Positions 17,055 through 24,652 of a stretch of DNA of 64,000 nt are shown piece by piece. The notes below the pieces were generated by a model, which ran no database searches, had not been told where the DNA came from, and worked only from the letters and a program-made list of their open reading frames with translations. Source of the stretch: JBDGYW01 sp964580055 (lineage in GTDB: Bacteria; Gemmatimonadota; Gemmatimonadetes; Gemmatimonadales; GWC2-71-9); the NCBI GenBank assembly GCA_964580055.1, contig CAZOJI010000011.1:1-64000 (forward strand), given 5' to 3'. Position 1 is the stretch's first letter, and each line of letters starts with the position of its first letter. The position numbers and the translations under genes are program-made.

Positions 17055-17373
17055 GTAGACATTTCTCCCTTGCTGTGAGGATCCCTACCACATCCCTTGG
17101 GTTAGAGTAGCTTTACTTACAGCCGGTGCACCACTCTGCGTGGCTACTGGGGGATAGGGTGGCACCTGGGTTCCTCCAATGATAATGGACCTGCTTGCCC
17201 GCTCGGCAGGTCTGCGTAGTTTTTGTATCGAGCGGGATAAGGGTTCTTGCGAAGTGTACGTAGCCGGATCGTGACAATCCCGCACCTTGGCACTGCAATC
17301 CTGGCTTTAAGTTGCGGTGTATTCCGTTTTCCGGCAGTGACAATGTGACAATCAGTGTAGAGAGTATCAAACG
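17055..17373. other. Intergenic region between osmC-like and thi4 genes
   Basis: Roughly 320 bases between two divergent starts. I looked for a TPP riboswitch ahead of the thiazole synthase gene and did not find its conserved CTGAGA and ACCTGATC elements. One small inverted repeat, ACCTGC and GCAGGT around 17190-17212, is followed by TTTTTG after eight bases and could be a weak terminator or attenuator. Nothing else is visible. Confidence 0.4.
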
Positions 17374-18144
17374 ATGAGCGATTTCAATGAAGTCCAAATC
17401 TCACGCGCGATCATAAATGCTTACCACGAGAAGCTGTTGGAGTGCGTGAACAGCGACGTCATTGTGGTTGGGGCCGGGCCATCCGGTCTCGTTGCCGCCA
17501 CAGAACTTGCGCGGCGAGGTCTGGGGGTTGCGCTTCTCGAGAAGCGGCTGGCAACGGGCGGTGGAATATGGGGCGGAGCGATGGCCATGAACGAAGTCGT
17601 CGTCCAGGACGCGGCTTTGCCGGTCTTGAAGGAGTATGGTGTCCGCCACAGGTCGGTGGACAATGGCCTTTGCACCGCCGATGCGATAGAGCTGGCGTGC
17701 GCTTTGTCTCTGTCAGCCGTGCAATCCGGGGTCGCGATACTGAACCTGACCTTTGCCGAAGATCTCTGCATTCATGAAGAAGTCGTTGTTGGCGTCGTCG
17801 CCAATCGAACCGGACTGGCCGAATCATTACCGCTCGACCCAATCACGCTCCAGGCGAAGGCAGTGCTGGACGCGACCGGACATGAGGCGGCTCTCATTCA
17901 GATGCTTCGCGAGCGAAAACTCCTCGAAGGACCGGCGGCCGAAGCCGCCGAGGGGCCAATGGATGCCGCTGCCGGAGAGACCTTTGTCGTGGACGAGGTA
18001 TGCGAGGTCTATCCTGGCCTGTGGGTCTCCGGGATGTGCGTCGTTGCTCTCCTCGGTGGCCCGCGGATGGGCCCCATCTTCGGTGGAATGCTGATGTCGG
18101 GCAAAAGAGCGGCCGATTTGATTGCCGCCCGAATCGGCGATTGA
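17374..18144 (+). CDS. thi4: THI4-type sulfide-dependent thiazole synthase
   Basis: 256 residues of the Thi4 family, which builds the adenylated thiazole of thiamin from NAD and glycine. VIVVGAGPSGLVAATELARR (29-48) binds the dinucleotide, ATGGGIWGGAMAMN is the family signature, and GGPRMGPIFGGMLMSGKRAA lies near the C-terminus. In plant and yeast enzymes a cysteine before an MDP-type motif donates sulfur and is consumed. Archaeal forms have histidine there and use free sulfide. Here the aligned stretch reads LPLDPITLQAK, so proline takes that place. The enzyme is therefore predicted to use exogenous sulfide and turn over repeatedly, which suits a sulfide-producing cell. Confidence 0.85.
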   Translation: MSDFNEVQISRAIINAYHEKLLECVNSDVIVVGAGPSGLVAATELARRGLGVALLEKRLATGGGIWGGAMAMNEVVVQDAALPVLKEYGVRHRSVDNGLCTADAIELACALSLSAVQSGVAILNLTFAEDLCIHEEVVVGVVANRTGLAESLPLDPITLQAKAVLDATGHEAALIQMLRERKLLEGPAAEAAEGPMDAAAGETFVVDEVCEVYPGLWVSGMCVVALLGGPRMGPIFGGMLMSGKRAADLIAARIGD

Positions 18145-18186
18145 AGCCGTGCGAACGGCGGTTCGGAATACTTGGCCGGCAATGTG

Positions 18187-18918
18187 TCATTTGGTCATTG
18201 TCAGGAGCCGTCTGCCCTTGATCTGACGGAATGTGGCTCCCTGACCCACGCAATTCATGGCCAACACCGGGTCGACTACGAGGGTTCCCGAGACGGCGTT
18301 TACGCCGTGATCAAACAGCACCGGTGATAGCGGTGTCGAGTCTCCCAGCAACACCACGAAGGCGTCACTCCGACATAACCCTATGACGTGGTCGAAGGTG
18401 TGATTCGTCAGGGTAGCTCCGGTTATCCCCACGACATCAGCCTCGGGAAGGACACGCTCGGCGGCATCTTCACCAAGATCACCTTCTACCGGATTCTTCT
18501 CTACTACCCACAACTCCTTTGCGATATCGCGCAGCTTCGGCACGAACGGGAAATGTCCGACAATGGCCACTCGCTTGCCTCTCCCTTGTTCCGCGATCAA
18601 GTCGCCCGCGTTGAGGACCGTGCAGCGTTCCTCGTTCACCTCCAGCAAGGAGTTCACCGTAGCCATACCAATCGCCGCTTCGGGGATGCTCTCCGAATGT
18701 GCGAGGCGGGTCAATTCTTGTATCGACTTATCCAGCAAGTAGCCAGGCTCGCTCACGAGCGGCGCAAAGAGTCGCCTTTCCTTCAGAGAGTCATGGGGAA
18801 GCGTCGAAGCCAAACCGCAGTAGCGAGACAATACGCCCGTGTGAAACAACCCCAAGCGAACGTCCTTAACCGTTGTGTCCATATCGAGGGTCGAAAGCAG
18901 GTCATTCAAGATCCTCAT
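18187..18918 (-). CDS. DUF364 family protein (putative heavy-metal chelation domain)
   Basis: 243 residues matching the DUF364 / DUF4213 architecture: an N-terminal small domain with LGLFHTGVLSRYCGLASTL and a C-terminal Rossmann-like domain with RVAIVGHFPFVPKLRDIAKE and ADVVGITGATLTNHTFDHVI. Proteins of this family occur near molybdenum and iron-sulfur genes and are thought to bind metals or chelators, without solid biochemical proof. GAGGAG precedes the ATG. The gene converges on thi4 and is divergent from the PadR regulator gene, so the 150 bases at its start likely hold two promoters. Confidence 0.8.
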   Translation of the reverse strand: MRILNDLLSTLDMDTTVKDVRLGLFHTGVLSRYCGLASTLPHDSLKERRLFAPLVSEPGYLLDKSIQELTRLAHSESIPEAAIGMATVNSLLEVNEERCTVLNAGDLIAEQGRGKRVAIVGHFPFVPKLRDIAKELWVVEKNPVEGDLGEDAAERVLPEADVVGITGATLTNHTFDHVIGLCRSDAFVVLLGDSTPLSPVLFDHGVNAVSGTLVVDPVLAMNCVGQGATFRQIKGRRLLTMTK

Positions 18919-19072
18919 AGTAGTCTCCTCAGAGGTGCATCGGTTATTGTGGTTGCTATTGACATTACATCTATAGCTAGTTTATCTTGAGATCGCAACG
19001 CAATATTGATGTGCACTGCGTAGCAAGTACTGTAACTGGAAACAACGCTATACGAGCGGGAGGACAAATACC

Positions 19073-19627
19073 ATGGGCCCACCAGGAGGTGCCGGAGGCA
19101 GAGGAAGAGGTGCAGGCGGTGGAGCCGGAGGTGGAGGTCGCGGTGGAGGTCGCGGTGGAGGTCGCGGTGGAGGTCGCGGCGTCGGAACAGGCGTTGGTAG
19201 AGGCGCCGGTAGCCGAGGACGACCCGGCGGTGGTCGCGGTGCTGGGCGGAGACGGCGGCAGGGAATGCGTCACCTGCGCCCTGGCTTGTTGACATTGCTC
19301 CGTAACGACAGCGGTCACGGATACAATTTGTTGCAGGGGCTGGGCGAGCTTGGCTTTGACATCGAGGGCATGGACCCGAGCGTGGTGTATAGGGCGCTGA
19401 GAGACATGGAAGATGAAGGTCTGGTCAGTTCGCAATGGGGAGATGAGAGTCTCGGGCCGCGACGCAGAGTCTATTCCATCACCGCCGACGGCGAGGATGT
19501 GGTGTCCGCTTGGAAGCAAGACTTGGAGAATGCACGAGGTGAGATCGATCGCCTTCTCTCAGCGATGCAAGAGAGGGAAGGCGACAAAGGCAAAGAAACA
19601 GAAGAATCGAGTAAGGAGGTGAGTTAG
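19073..19627 (+). CDS. PadR-family transcriptional regulator with RG-rich N-terminal tail
   Basis: 184 residues. Residues 1-62 are almost only glycine and arginine with some alanine and proline, including four GGGR-type repeats. The PadR winged helix follows (about 64-160: HLRPGLLTLL, GHGYNLLQGL, MDPSVVYRALRDMEDEGLV, RRVYSITADGEDVV) and a charged C-terminal tail. PadR proteins are dimeric repressors whose ligands vary. RG-rich tails usually bind nucleic acid or form loose contacts, but in this context that is inference. Its stop is next to the start of a second RG-rich gene, so the two are one operon. No defined operator was recognised. Confidence 0.82.
   Translation: MGPPGGAGGRGRGAGGGAGGGGRGGGRGGGRGGGRGVGTGVGRGAGSRGRPGGGRGAGRRRRQGMRHLRPGLLTLLRNDSGHGYNLLQGLGELGFDIEGMDPSVVYRALRDMEDEGLVSSQWGDESLGPRRRVYSITADGEDVVSAWKQDLENARGEIDRLLSAMQEREGDKGKETEESSKEVS
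19130..19177 (+). repeat. Coding minisatellite, four copies of a 12-bp unit
   Basis: Four exact tandem copies of GGTGGAGGTCGC run from 19130 to 19177 inside the RG-rich part of the PadR gene. Each unit encodes Gly-Gly-Gly-Arg. Because the unit is a multiple of three, slippage would change tail length without breaking the frame. Confidence 0.9.
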
Positions 19628-19867
19628 ATGCCCGGTGGAGATAGGACAGGGCCCGAGGGCAGAGGACCGAAGACAGGCCGTGGTGAAGGTTACTGCACTG
19701 GAAATGACGAGCCAGGCTTCACGGATCCGGGTCCCCGTCGAGGGTTCGGGTTCGGGTTCGGCGCCGGTAGAGGTGCCGGTTGGGGCCGAGGCCGAGGCGG
19801 TAGAGGCCGCGGGTTTGGAGGCAGAGGCCGCGGTTTCAGGTTCTGGCGCAGGAATTACGACGAGTAG
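19628..19867 (+). CDS. DUF5320-like small Gly/Arg-rich protein
   Basis: A 79-residue protein opening MPGGDRTGPEGRGPKTGRGEG and continuing with YCTGNDEPGF. This start is characteristic of DUF5320 proteins, which are common near NifX-like and MinD-type ATPase genes in anaerobes. The rest is RG-, FG- and GFG-rich and probably disordered. The function is unknown. The ATG follows the PadR stop with no gap and the PadR gene ends in AAGGAGGTGAG, giving a very strong ribosome binding site. Co-expression with the RG-tailed regulator suggests that the two act together. Confidence 0.75.
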   Translation: MPGGDRTGPEGRGPKTGRGEGYCTGNDEPGFTDPGPRRGFGFGFGAGRGAGWGRGRGGRGRGFGGRGRGFRFWRRNYDE

Positions 19868-19903
19868 TCGTTAATCCATCTGCGTTTGGGATCATTCGCA
19901 AGA

Positions 19904-19942
19904 GGGGCGCCGAAAGTGTCTCGAGAATCATTTCGGCGCCCC
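19904..19942. terminator. Bidirectional terminator candidate
   Basis: A perfect 12-bp inverted repeat, GGGGCGCCGAAA at 19904-19915 and TTTCGGCGCCCC at 19931-19942, with a 15-base loop. It sits between the convergent DUF5320-like gene and the small membrane protein gene. AAA and TTT at the inner ends and the lack of a long T tract make it imperfect as an intrinsic terminator, but location and stem strength fit. Confidence 0.7.
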
Positions 19943-19968
19943 GTTCATCGCATCGGGCGACCCCCCGA

Positions 19969-20184
19969 TCAGTCGCTTGGAATTGCCGGTTCCAGATCAG
20001 TGTAGAACAGCGGTGTGGCGTCGATTCGGTTCTCCAAGTTGTTACGAAACACCTCGCCTGCTGGGCCGGGCGGAGCGTAACCCTGCATGAGGAGGAACAC
20101 CAGAAAACCCAAGAGCACGGCGCCCGTCACAAACCGCACCCAAGCGGTGGATCGATTGCGGTTCTCCATTGCGTTCTCGTCCAT
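19969..20184 (-). CDS. Small single-span membrane protein, partner of the YeiH-like transporter
   Basis: 71 residues with one transmembrane helix (about residues 15-35: TAWVRFVTGAVLLGFLVFLL) and a soluble tail of about 35 residues. It begins 18 bases after the transporter gene stop on the same strand and is surely co-transcribed. I do not recognise a family with a known role. Its size and position suggest an accessory subunit of the transporter; this is inference from context only. Confidence 0.6.
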   Translation of the reverse strand: MDENAMENRNRSTAWVRFVTGAVLLGFLVFLLMQGYAPPGPAGEVFRNNLENRIDATPLFYTDLEPAIPSD

Positions 20185-20202
20185 TAGAAATCCACTCGCC
20201 TG

Positions 20203-21810
20203 TTATTCCAGCACTACTGCTGCGAGTATCCAACCCCCGAATGCGATGTATGCTATCAAGAGCGTCAGAATAAGGTTGAAGCTCTGGCCCACGATATACA
20301 GGATGATCGGCTTGCCACCCGCCATTTGCGCTGCCAACTGTCTGAAGTTGCTCTCGAGTCCGATGGCCACGAATGCGAGGCAGAACAGCCAGCCCCGACA
20401 GGTCTTGGTGATCGCACCGATGACGTTGCTGTCCACTGCATTCAGGCCTTGCTGCCCACCGCCGAACGCCGGAATCAACAGGAACGAGAATACCAATGAT
20501 GCAGCGACGAAACCTACGATGAACTTCGGGAATCGGTACCATATCTCCATCGCGTTGGGCCGCGGTGCTGTTGGGTCTCGTTCGATCTGCGTAACCCATG
20601 CGATAGCTACGAAGAATGCCACTACACCAATCAATATGTTCTGAATCATCTTCACCACAGCGGCCACCACCTCGGCGTTGTCCCCGAGCAGGGCGCCGGC
20701 GGCCACCACGGCACCGGTCGCGTCGATGGTCCCCCCCATCCATGCGCCGCCCACTTGCTGGTCCATCCCGACTGCTTTGATGACCGGTGGCATTGCAACC
20801 ATCATCAGCACCGTGAAGATCAGCGTCATCCCGACGGTCAGAGTCAGCTCCTCTTTCTTGGCCTTGGCTGCGGCAGCTGTGGCGATTGCCGCAGACACCC
20901 CGCAGACGCTCGTCGCGGCAGCGATAATGATCACCAGGGCCTTGTTTGACATCTTCAGCAATCGGGTACCGAAGAAGTACATGAATATCAGGACCGTGGG
21001 CGTAACCACCCATGCCACCATTAGACCACGTGCCCCGAGGACGATGATCTTGCTGAACAAGATCTCCGCACCGAGTAGTACGAGGCCTGTCTTGATGAAT
21101 AGCTCCGTTTTCGAACCTGCCAACAACCACTTCGGGGTTCCGATCGTGTTGCTGATGAGCAGTCCGAAAAGCAGTGCCCACATCGCGTAGGGAAGTCCGT
21201 AAGCACTCACTGCGGTTTGAGTAGAAACGAAATAGGCGAGGATAGCAAGCAGGAAGACGACAACGTAGCCAGCCGAAAACGCCTTCGCTTTCTCGCCCAT
21301 CATGGAAACCGCAACTACAAAAGCCGCTCCAATGGCGAAGAGTAATATTGCTACCGCGACGAAATTCGCTCTGGGCGACTGTGCCTTGACGTAAAGGTCG
21401 TTTATGGCGTCGCGGTGAGTCGGATCTGATACCAGCGCCAGCATCGCGTCACGATCTGCCTCGGTCATCGCATAACGCGACTTCCATCCGATCGTCTCCG
21501 ATACGGTGCGGCGGCCCTCTTGGTACCCCACGCTGCGTGTGTATTTGAACCTATTTGCCGTAGACGCCGGCAACTCACTAGTGAATCTGGAACCGGACGG
21601 AAGAGTCGCTGGCCAATTGGCGGCACTCACGCTAACGTCGCTGTAGAATGCGTCCAGCGGGCTGCTCGTCCAGCGCTGAATCTTGGGCGCCTTGATTCCA
21701 AGATCGAATCCTGCCGCGGCGACGGCAAACAGTAGGATTGCGAAACCCACCCATACCGCCCACCAATCTTCTGTCTTCCACAATGTAGAAAAACGCTCGC
21801 CTGCGCTCAT
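20203..21810 (-). CDS. YeiH-family putative sulfate exporter
   Basis: About 535 residues. An N-terminal membrane anchor (WAVWVGFAILLFAVAAAGF) is followed by an extracytoplasmic stretch to about residue 165, then a multi-helix membrane domain of the YeiH / PSE (putative sulfate exporter) family. Family hallmarks are GLLISNTIGTPKWLLAG, KTGLVLLGAEILFSKI, ATSVCGVSAAIATAAAAKAK and GGAWMGGTIDATGAVVAAG. The family name rests on limited evidence, so sulfate as substrate is tentative, though the sulfate-reduction island nearby makes a sulfur oxyanion plausible. The ATG at 21810 is chosen because AAGGAG sits seven bases upstream; the ATG at 21816 is too close to it. Confidence 0.82.
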   Translation of the reverse strand: MSAGERFSTLWKTEDWWAVWVGFAILLFAVAAAGFDLGIKAPKIQRWTSSPLDAFYSDVSVSAANWPATLPSGSRFTSELPASTANRFKYTRSVGYQEGRRTVSETIGWKSRYAMTEADRDAMLALVSDPTHRDAINDLYVKAQSPRANFVAVAILLFAIGAAFVVAVSMMGEKAKAFSAGYVVVFLLAILAYFVSTQTAVSAYGLPYAMWALLFGLLISNTIGTPKWLLAGSKTELFIKTGLVLLGAEILFSKIIVLGARGLMVAWVVTPTVLIFMYFFGTRLLKMSNKALVIIIAAATSVCGVSAAIATAAAAKAKKEELTLTVGMTLIFTVLMMVAMPPVIKAVGMDQQVGGAWMGGTIDATGAVVAAGALLGDNAEVVAAVVKMIQNILIGVVAFFVAIAWVTQIERDPTAPRPNAMEIWYRFPKFIVGFVAASLVFSFLLIPAFGGGQQGLNAVDSNVIGAITKTCRGWLFCLAFVAIGLESNFRQLAAQMAGGKPIILYIVGQSFNLILTLLIAYIAFGGWILAAVVLE

Positions 21811-21991
21811 CCCCATACTCCTTAGTGAATTCTGCAGCCCTCAACTCGGCGCGGCTGCGTTTCAGGCACTGCCCAGACGTAAAATTCCCCAGTCGACCGG
21901 TCACCGCAAGTTACGTGTCTCGGTAAATACGTAGCTTGATTTGTTTTGGGCATATGCTCATAATCATTACAGTGCTCAACTCAAGGGAGCT

Positions 21992-22399
21992 ATGCCAAGG
22001 CCACGCCGTTGCCGGACAATCGGAGGCCCCCCCGGATGCTTGCAGTTCAAGCCGGCCGGAATACCTGCGTCACGGTTGACCGAACAAGTGCTCGGTATCG
22101 ATGAACTCGAGGCGATCCGCCTCGCGGATCTCGAAGGCCTCTACCAGGAGCAGGCGGCTGAGAAGATGAAGGTCTCCCGCCAGACCTTTGGCAGGATCGT
22201 CTCGGAAGCGAGAAGGAAGGTAGCGGAAGCTTTGGTTGCAGGCATGGTGTTGCGCATCGAGGGCGGGGAAATAGAGGTTGCCGAGGTGAGGGCCTTTCGA
22301 TGCATGGAGTGCGAGCACGAATGGAGAGCCCCGTTCGGCACGGGAAGGCCTGAGGGATGCCCGAGTTGCAGCGGCAAGTACTTCAGGCGTATCGATTGA
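21992..22399 (+). CDS. DUF134 family DNA-binding protein
   Basis: 135 residues starting MPRPRRCRTIGGPPGCLQFKPAG, the fingerprint of DUF134. A sigma-like helix-turn-helix follows (LTEQVLGIDELEAIRLADLE, then QEQAAEKMKVSRQTFGRIV), and the C-terminus carries an extra zinc ribbon (CMECEHEW and CPSCSGKYF). DUF134 proteins are small regulators found next to NifX-like and MinD-type ATPase genes in anaerobes. Here that partner operon starts 100 bases downstream, so control of it is likely. An in-frame ATG at 21941 exists, but GGGAG just ahead of 21992 and the conserved N-terminus favour the shorter form. It is divergent from the exporter gene. Confidence 0.85.
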   Translation: MPRPRRCRTIGGPPGCLQFKPAGIPASRLTEQVLGIDELEAIRLADLEGLYQEQAAEKMKVSRQTFGRIVSEARRKVAEALVAGMVLRIEGGEIEVAEVRAFRCMECEHEWRAPFGTGRPEGCPSCSGKYFRRID

Positions 22400-22499
22400 G
22401 AAGCGTTCATCGAGGGCTGCGTTGTGGGAAGATGGCGGCACCGGTTCCTATCCGGCCCGCATTGGTCGCAGCAAAACTGAGATTGGAAGGAGGACAACC

Positions 22500-22862
22500 A
22501 TGAAAGTAGCAGTCTCCTCCGTGGGTGATACACTGGATTCTGCCGTAGACCCGCGCTTCGGACGCGCAGCCAAGTTCATTGTCGTCGACACAGATACCGG
22601 TGAGCACCAAGTCATAAGCAATGCACAAAACCTCAACGCCATGCAGGGTGCCGGTATTCAGGCGGCGCAGACGGTGGCCGGACATTCGGTCGAGTACGTG
22701 CTGACAGGCCACTGTGGACCCAAGGCGTTCAGAGCACTCGATGCAGCGGGTATCAAGGTGGTACTCGGCATTGAAGGAACCGTAGATGAAGCGGTAGAGA
22801 AACTGAAGGCAGGGGAGGTCCAACCGAGCCGCGGGGCAGACGTCGACGGGCACTGGGCCTGA
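22500..22862 (+). CDS. NifX/NifB-like dinitrogenase iron-molybdenum cofactor domain protein
   Basis: 120 residues: MKVAVSSVGDTLDSAVDPRFGR opens a complete NifX-like domain, with YVLTGHCGPKAFRAL and AGIKVVLGIEGTVDEA later. AAGGAGG lies nine bases ahead of the ATG at 22500, which overrules the longer frame from 22422. It is the first gene of a compact seven- or eight-gene operon of FeS-type proteins. It resembles the copy at 852 closely (both share TGxCGP and VDPRFGRA), so the two probably arose by duplication. A metal-cluster carrier role is assumed from the family, not shown. Confidence 0.87.
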   Translation: MKVAVSSVGDTLDSAVDPRFGRAAKFIVVDTDTGEHQVISNAQNLNAMQGAGIQAAQTVAGHSVEYVLTGHCGPKAFRALDAAGIKVVLGIEGTVDEAVEKLKAGEVQPSRGADVDGHWA

Positions 22863-22865
22863 GCG

Positions 22866-23750
22866 GTGCGAACCTATGTCGATTGCGTACCGTGCTTTTT
22901 TCGTCAAGCGCTTGACGCCGCCAGGTTGGTGTCCGGGGATGACGCAGTAGCGGAGCGGGTCCTCCGCCGCGTGCTGGAGGCAACTCACTTCATGCGCATG
23001 GACTTGCCGCCTCCTTACATGGGCCGTCAGATCCATCGGATAATCCGTGAGATAACGGGTGTTGCGGATCCCTACGCTGCGTTGAAGCGGCGGTCAACGC
23101 AGTCAGCTCTGGATATGGCAGAACAGGTTAGAGAACGCATTGAACAAGCTCCACATCCGTTCCAAGCGGCAGTTAGGTTCGCCATCGCGGGAAACGTGAT
23201 GGACTATGCGCTGACTTCAGGCTGGGATGCGGAGAAGATAGACAATTGCATCGTGGAGGCTCTCTTCAAGCCCTTGGAAGAAAGCGCGCTGCTAGCCCTC
23301 GAAGAATCCGCGATGGCAGCACGGAACCTGCTTTTCATCGGCGATAATGCGGGCGAAACGGTGTTCGACCGACTCCTCATGGAGCGCCTGCCGGTTGGCA
23401 CGGTGACTTATGCCGTCAAGGGTTCCCCGGTGATCAACGATGCGACCCGCGAGGACGCGGAGCTGGCGGGAATCGACCGCGTTGCCAGGATCGTGGATAA
23501 CGGTGCTGACGCTCCAGGGACAATTCTGGACCTGTGCAGTCCTGATTTTTGCGGGATCTTTGATTCAGCCGACACCGTAATAGCCAAGGGGCAAGCGAAC
23601 GTGGAAACGCTGCATGGTTGTGATCGCGAGGTCTTTCTCTTGGCACAGGTCAAGTGTCCCGTAATAGCCAGGGACCTTTGCGCCCAGGTCGGAGACTGGG
23701 TAGTCGAGCACTGGCGACCGGAAACCGCACAGTTCGAGGCGGCACCATGA
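22866..23750 (+). CDS. DUF89 / ARMT1-like damage-control phosphatase family protein
   Basis: 294 residues opening with MRTYVDCVPCFFRQALDAAR. The VDCVPCF motif and the later metal and phosphate site segments (LLFIGDNAGETVFDRLL, YAVKGSPVINDATREDAE, IAKGQANVETLH) match DUF89 proteins. Characterised family members are metal-dependent phosphatases acting on sugar phosphates or damaged metabolites; the microbial CxxC subgroup found with MinD-type ATPases has no assigned substrate. The start is a GTG at 22866, three bases after the preceding stop. The end overlaps the next gene by four bases (ATGA), showing translational coupling. Confidence 0.82.
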   Translation: MRTYVDCVPCFFRQALDAARLVSGDDAVAERVLRRVLEATHFMRMDLPPPYMGRQIHRIIREITGVADPYAALKRRSTQSALDMAEQVRERIEQAPHPFQAAVRFAIAGNVMDYALTSGWDAEKIDNCIVEALFKPLEESALLALEESAMAARNLLFIGDNAGETVFDRLLMERLPVGTVTYAVKGSPVINDATREDAELAGIDRVARIVDNGADAPGTILDLCSPDFCGIFDSADTVIAKGQANVETLHGCDREVFLLAQVKCPVIARDLCAQVGDWVVEHWRPETAQFEAAP

Positions 23751-24652
23751 TAGTAGCTATCGCGTCAGGCAAGGGCGGTACCGGAAAGACGACGGTTGCA
23801 GTCAATCTCGCTCAGGTGATCGAAGGCCCGGTCACTCTCCTCGACTGCGACGTTGAAGAACCGAACTGTGCTCTGTTTCTGTATCCGGAAATCGAGAAAA
23901 CAGAGACGATTGGCATTCCCGTTCCACAGGTGGATGAGGCTGCGTGCACTGCTTGCGGAGAGTGCGGGAAGTTCTGCGAGTTCAATGCGATAGTTGCTCT
24001 GGGTGATACGCCGCTGGTGTTTCCGGAGCTCTGCCATGGTTGTGGAGGCTGCGCCAAAGTCTGTCCGGAACTGGCAATCCAAGAGGTAGAACGGCCCATT
24101 GGAGTCGTGGAGAGCGGGCGCGCCGGAAGTATACGCTTCGTTCAGGGGAGGCTGAATGTGGGTGAAGCCATGGCCCCGCCTCTTATCGGAGCCGTCAAAC
24201 GCGCCATTTCGGAAGACGGTGTAACGATTGTCGATTCTCCACCCGGGACTTCCTGTCCAGTCATAGAAACGGTGCGCGGTTGTGACCTCGTGGTGCTGGT
24301 AACGGAGCCGACACCCTTTGGGTTGCAGGACCTCGTTTTGGCGGTGGGTGCGATGCGCGAGTTGAAAATCCCCTTCGGCGTCGTCGTCAACAGGTCCGGC
24401 GTCGGGGATGACCGTGTGGTCGACTACTGCAACAGCGAGAAAATACCGGTGTTTCTCGAGATCCCCAACGATCGCCGGGTTGCTGAGTCGTACTCCAGAG
24501 GGCAAACCATCATCGAGGGAGTTCCTGAGCTGAGTTGCTGGTTCGAGGACTTGTTCAGCAGAATCACAGAGTTTCAGGGCACGCTGAGTGAGTCGAAACG
24601 CACCGCCGCCTCGTTTGCTGAACATGGGAAACCACGTGTGAGGTCGCAATGA
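23747..24652 (+). CDS. MinD-superfamily P-loop ATPase with inserted ferredoxin domain (first of pair)
   Basis: 301 residues. MIVAIASGKGGTGKTTVAVNL is the deviant Walker A, VTLLDCDVEEPN the switch I region and DSPPGTSCP the switch II aspartate. Between them sits a two-cluster ferredoxin insertion (CTACGECGKFCEFNAI and CHGCGGCAKVCPELAI, about residues 65-115). This group appears as tandem pairs with NifX-like proteins in many anaerobes. They are presumed cluster-insertion or electron-transfer ATPases but remain uncharacterised. The ATG at 23747 overlaps the DUF89 stop, and the frame upstream of it is spurious. Confidence 0.88.
   Translation: MIVAIASGKGGTGKTTVAVNLAQVIEGPVTLLDCDVEEPNCALFLYPEIEKTETIGIPVPQVDEAACTACGECGKFCEFNAIVALGDTPLVFPELCHGCGGCAKVCPELAIQEVERPIGVVESGRAGSIRFVQGRLNVGEAMAPPLIGAVKRAISEDGVTIVDSPPGTSCPVIETVRGCDLVVLVTEPTPFGLQDLVLAVGAMRELKIPFGVVVNRSGVGDDRVVDYCNSEKIPVFLEIPNDRRVAESYSRGQTIIEGVPELSCWFEDLFSRITEFQGTLSESKRTAASFAEHGKPRVRSQ

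Noticed and set aside
17055..17373. TPP riboswitch ahead of the thiazole synthase gene
   Set aside because: The conserved thi-box elements were not found on the plus strand.
19130..19177. CRISPR-like repeat array
   Set aside because: The units are tandem without spacers and code for GGGR in frame, so it is a coding minisatellite. No CRISPR array or cas gene is visible anywhere in the window.
19073..19300. Minus-strand frame rich in His-Arg-Asp-Leu repeats opposite the PadR tail
   Set aside because: It is the mirror of the 12-bp minisatellite that encodes GGGR on the coding strand; the PadR gene explains the region.
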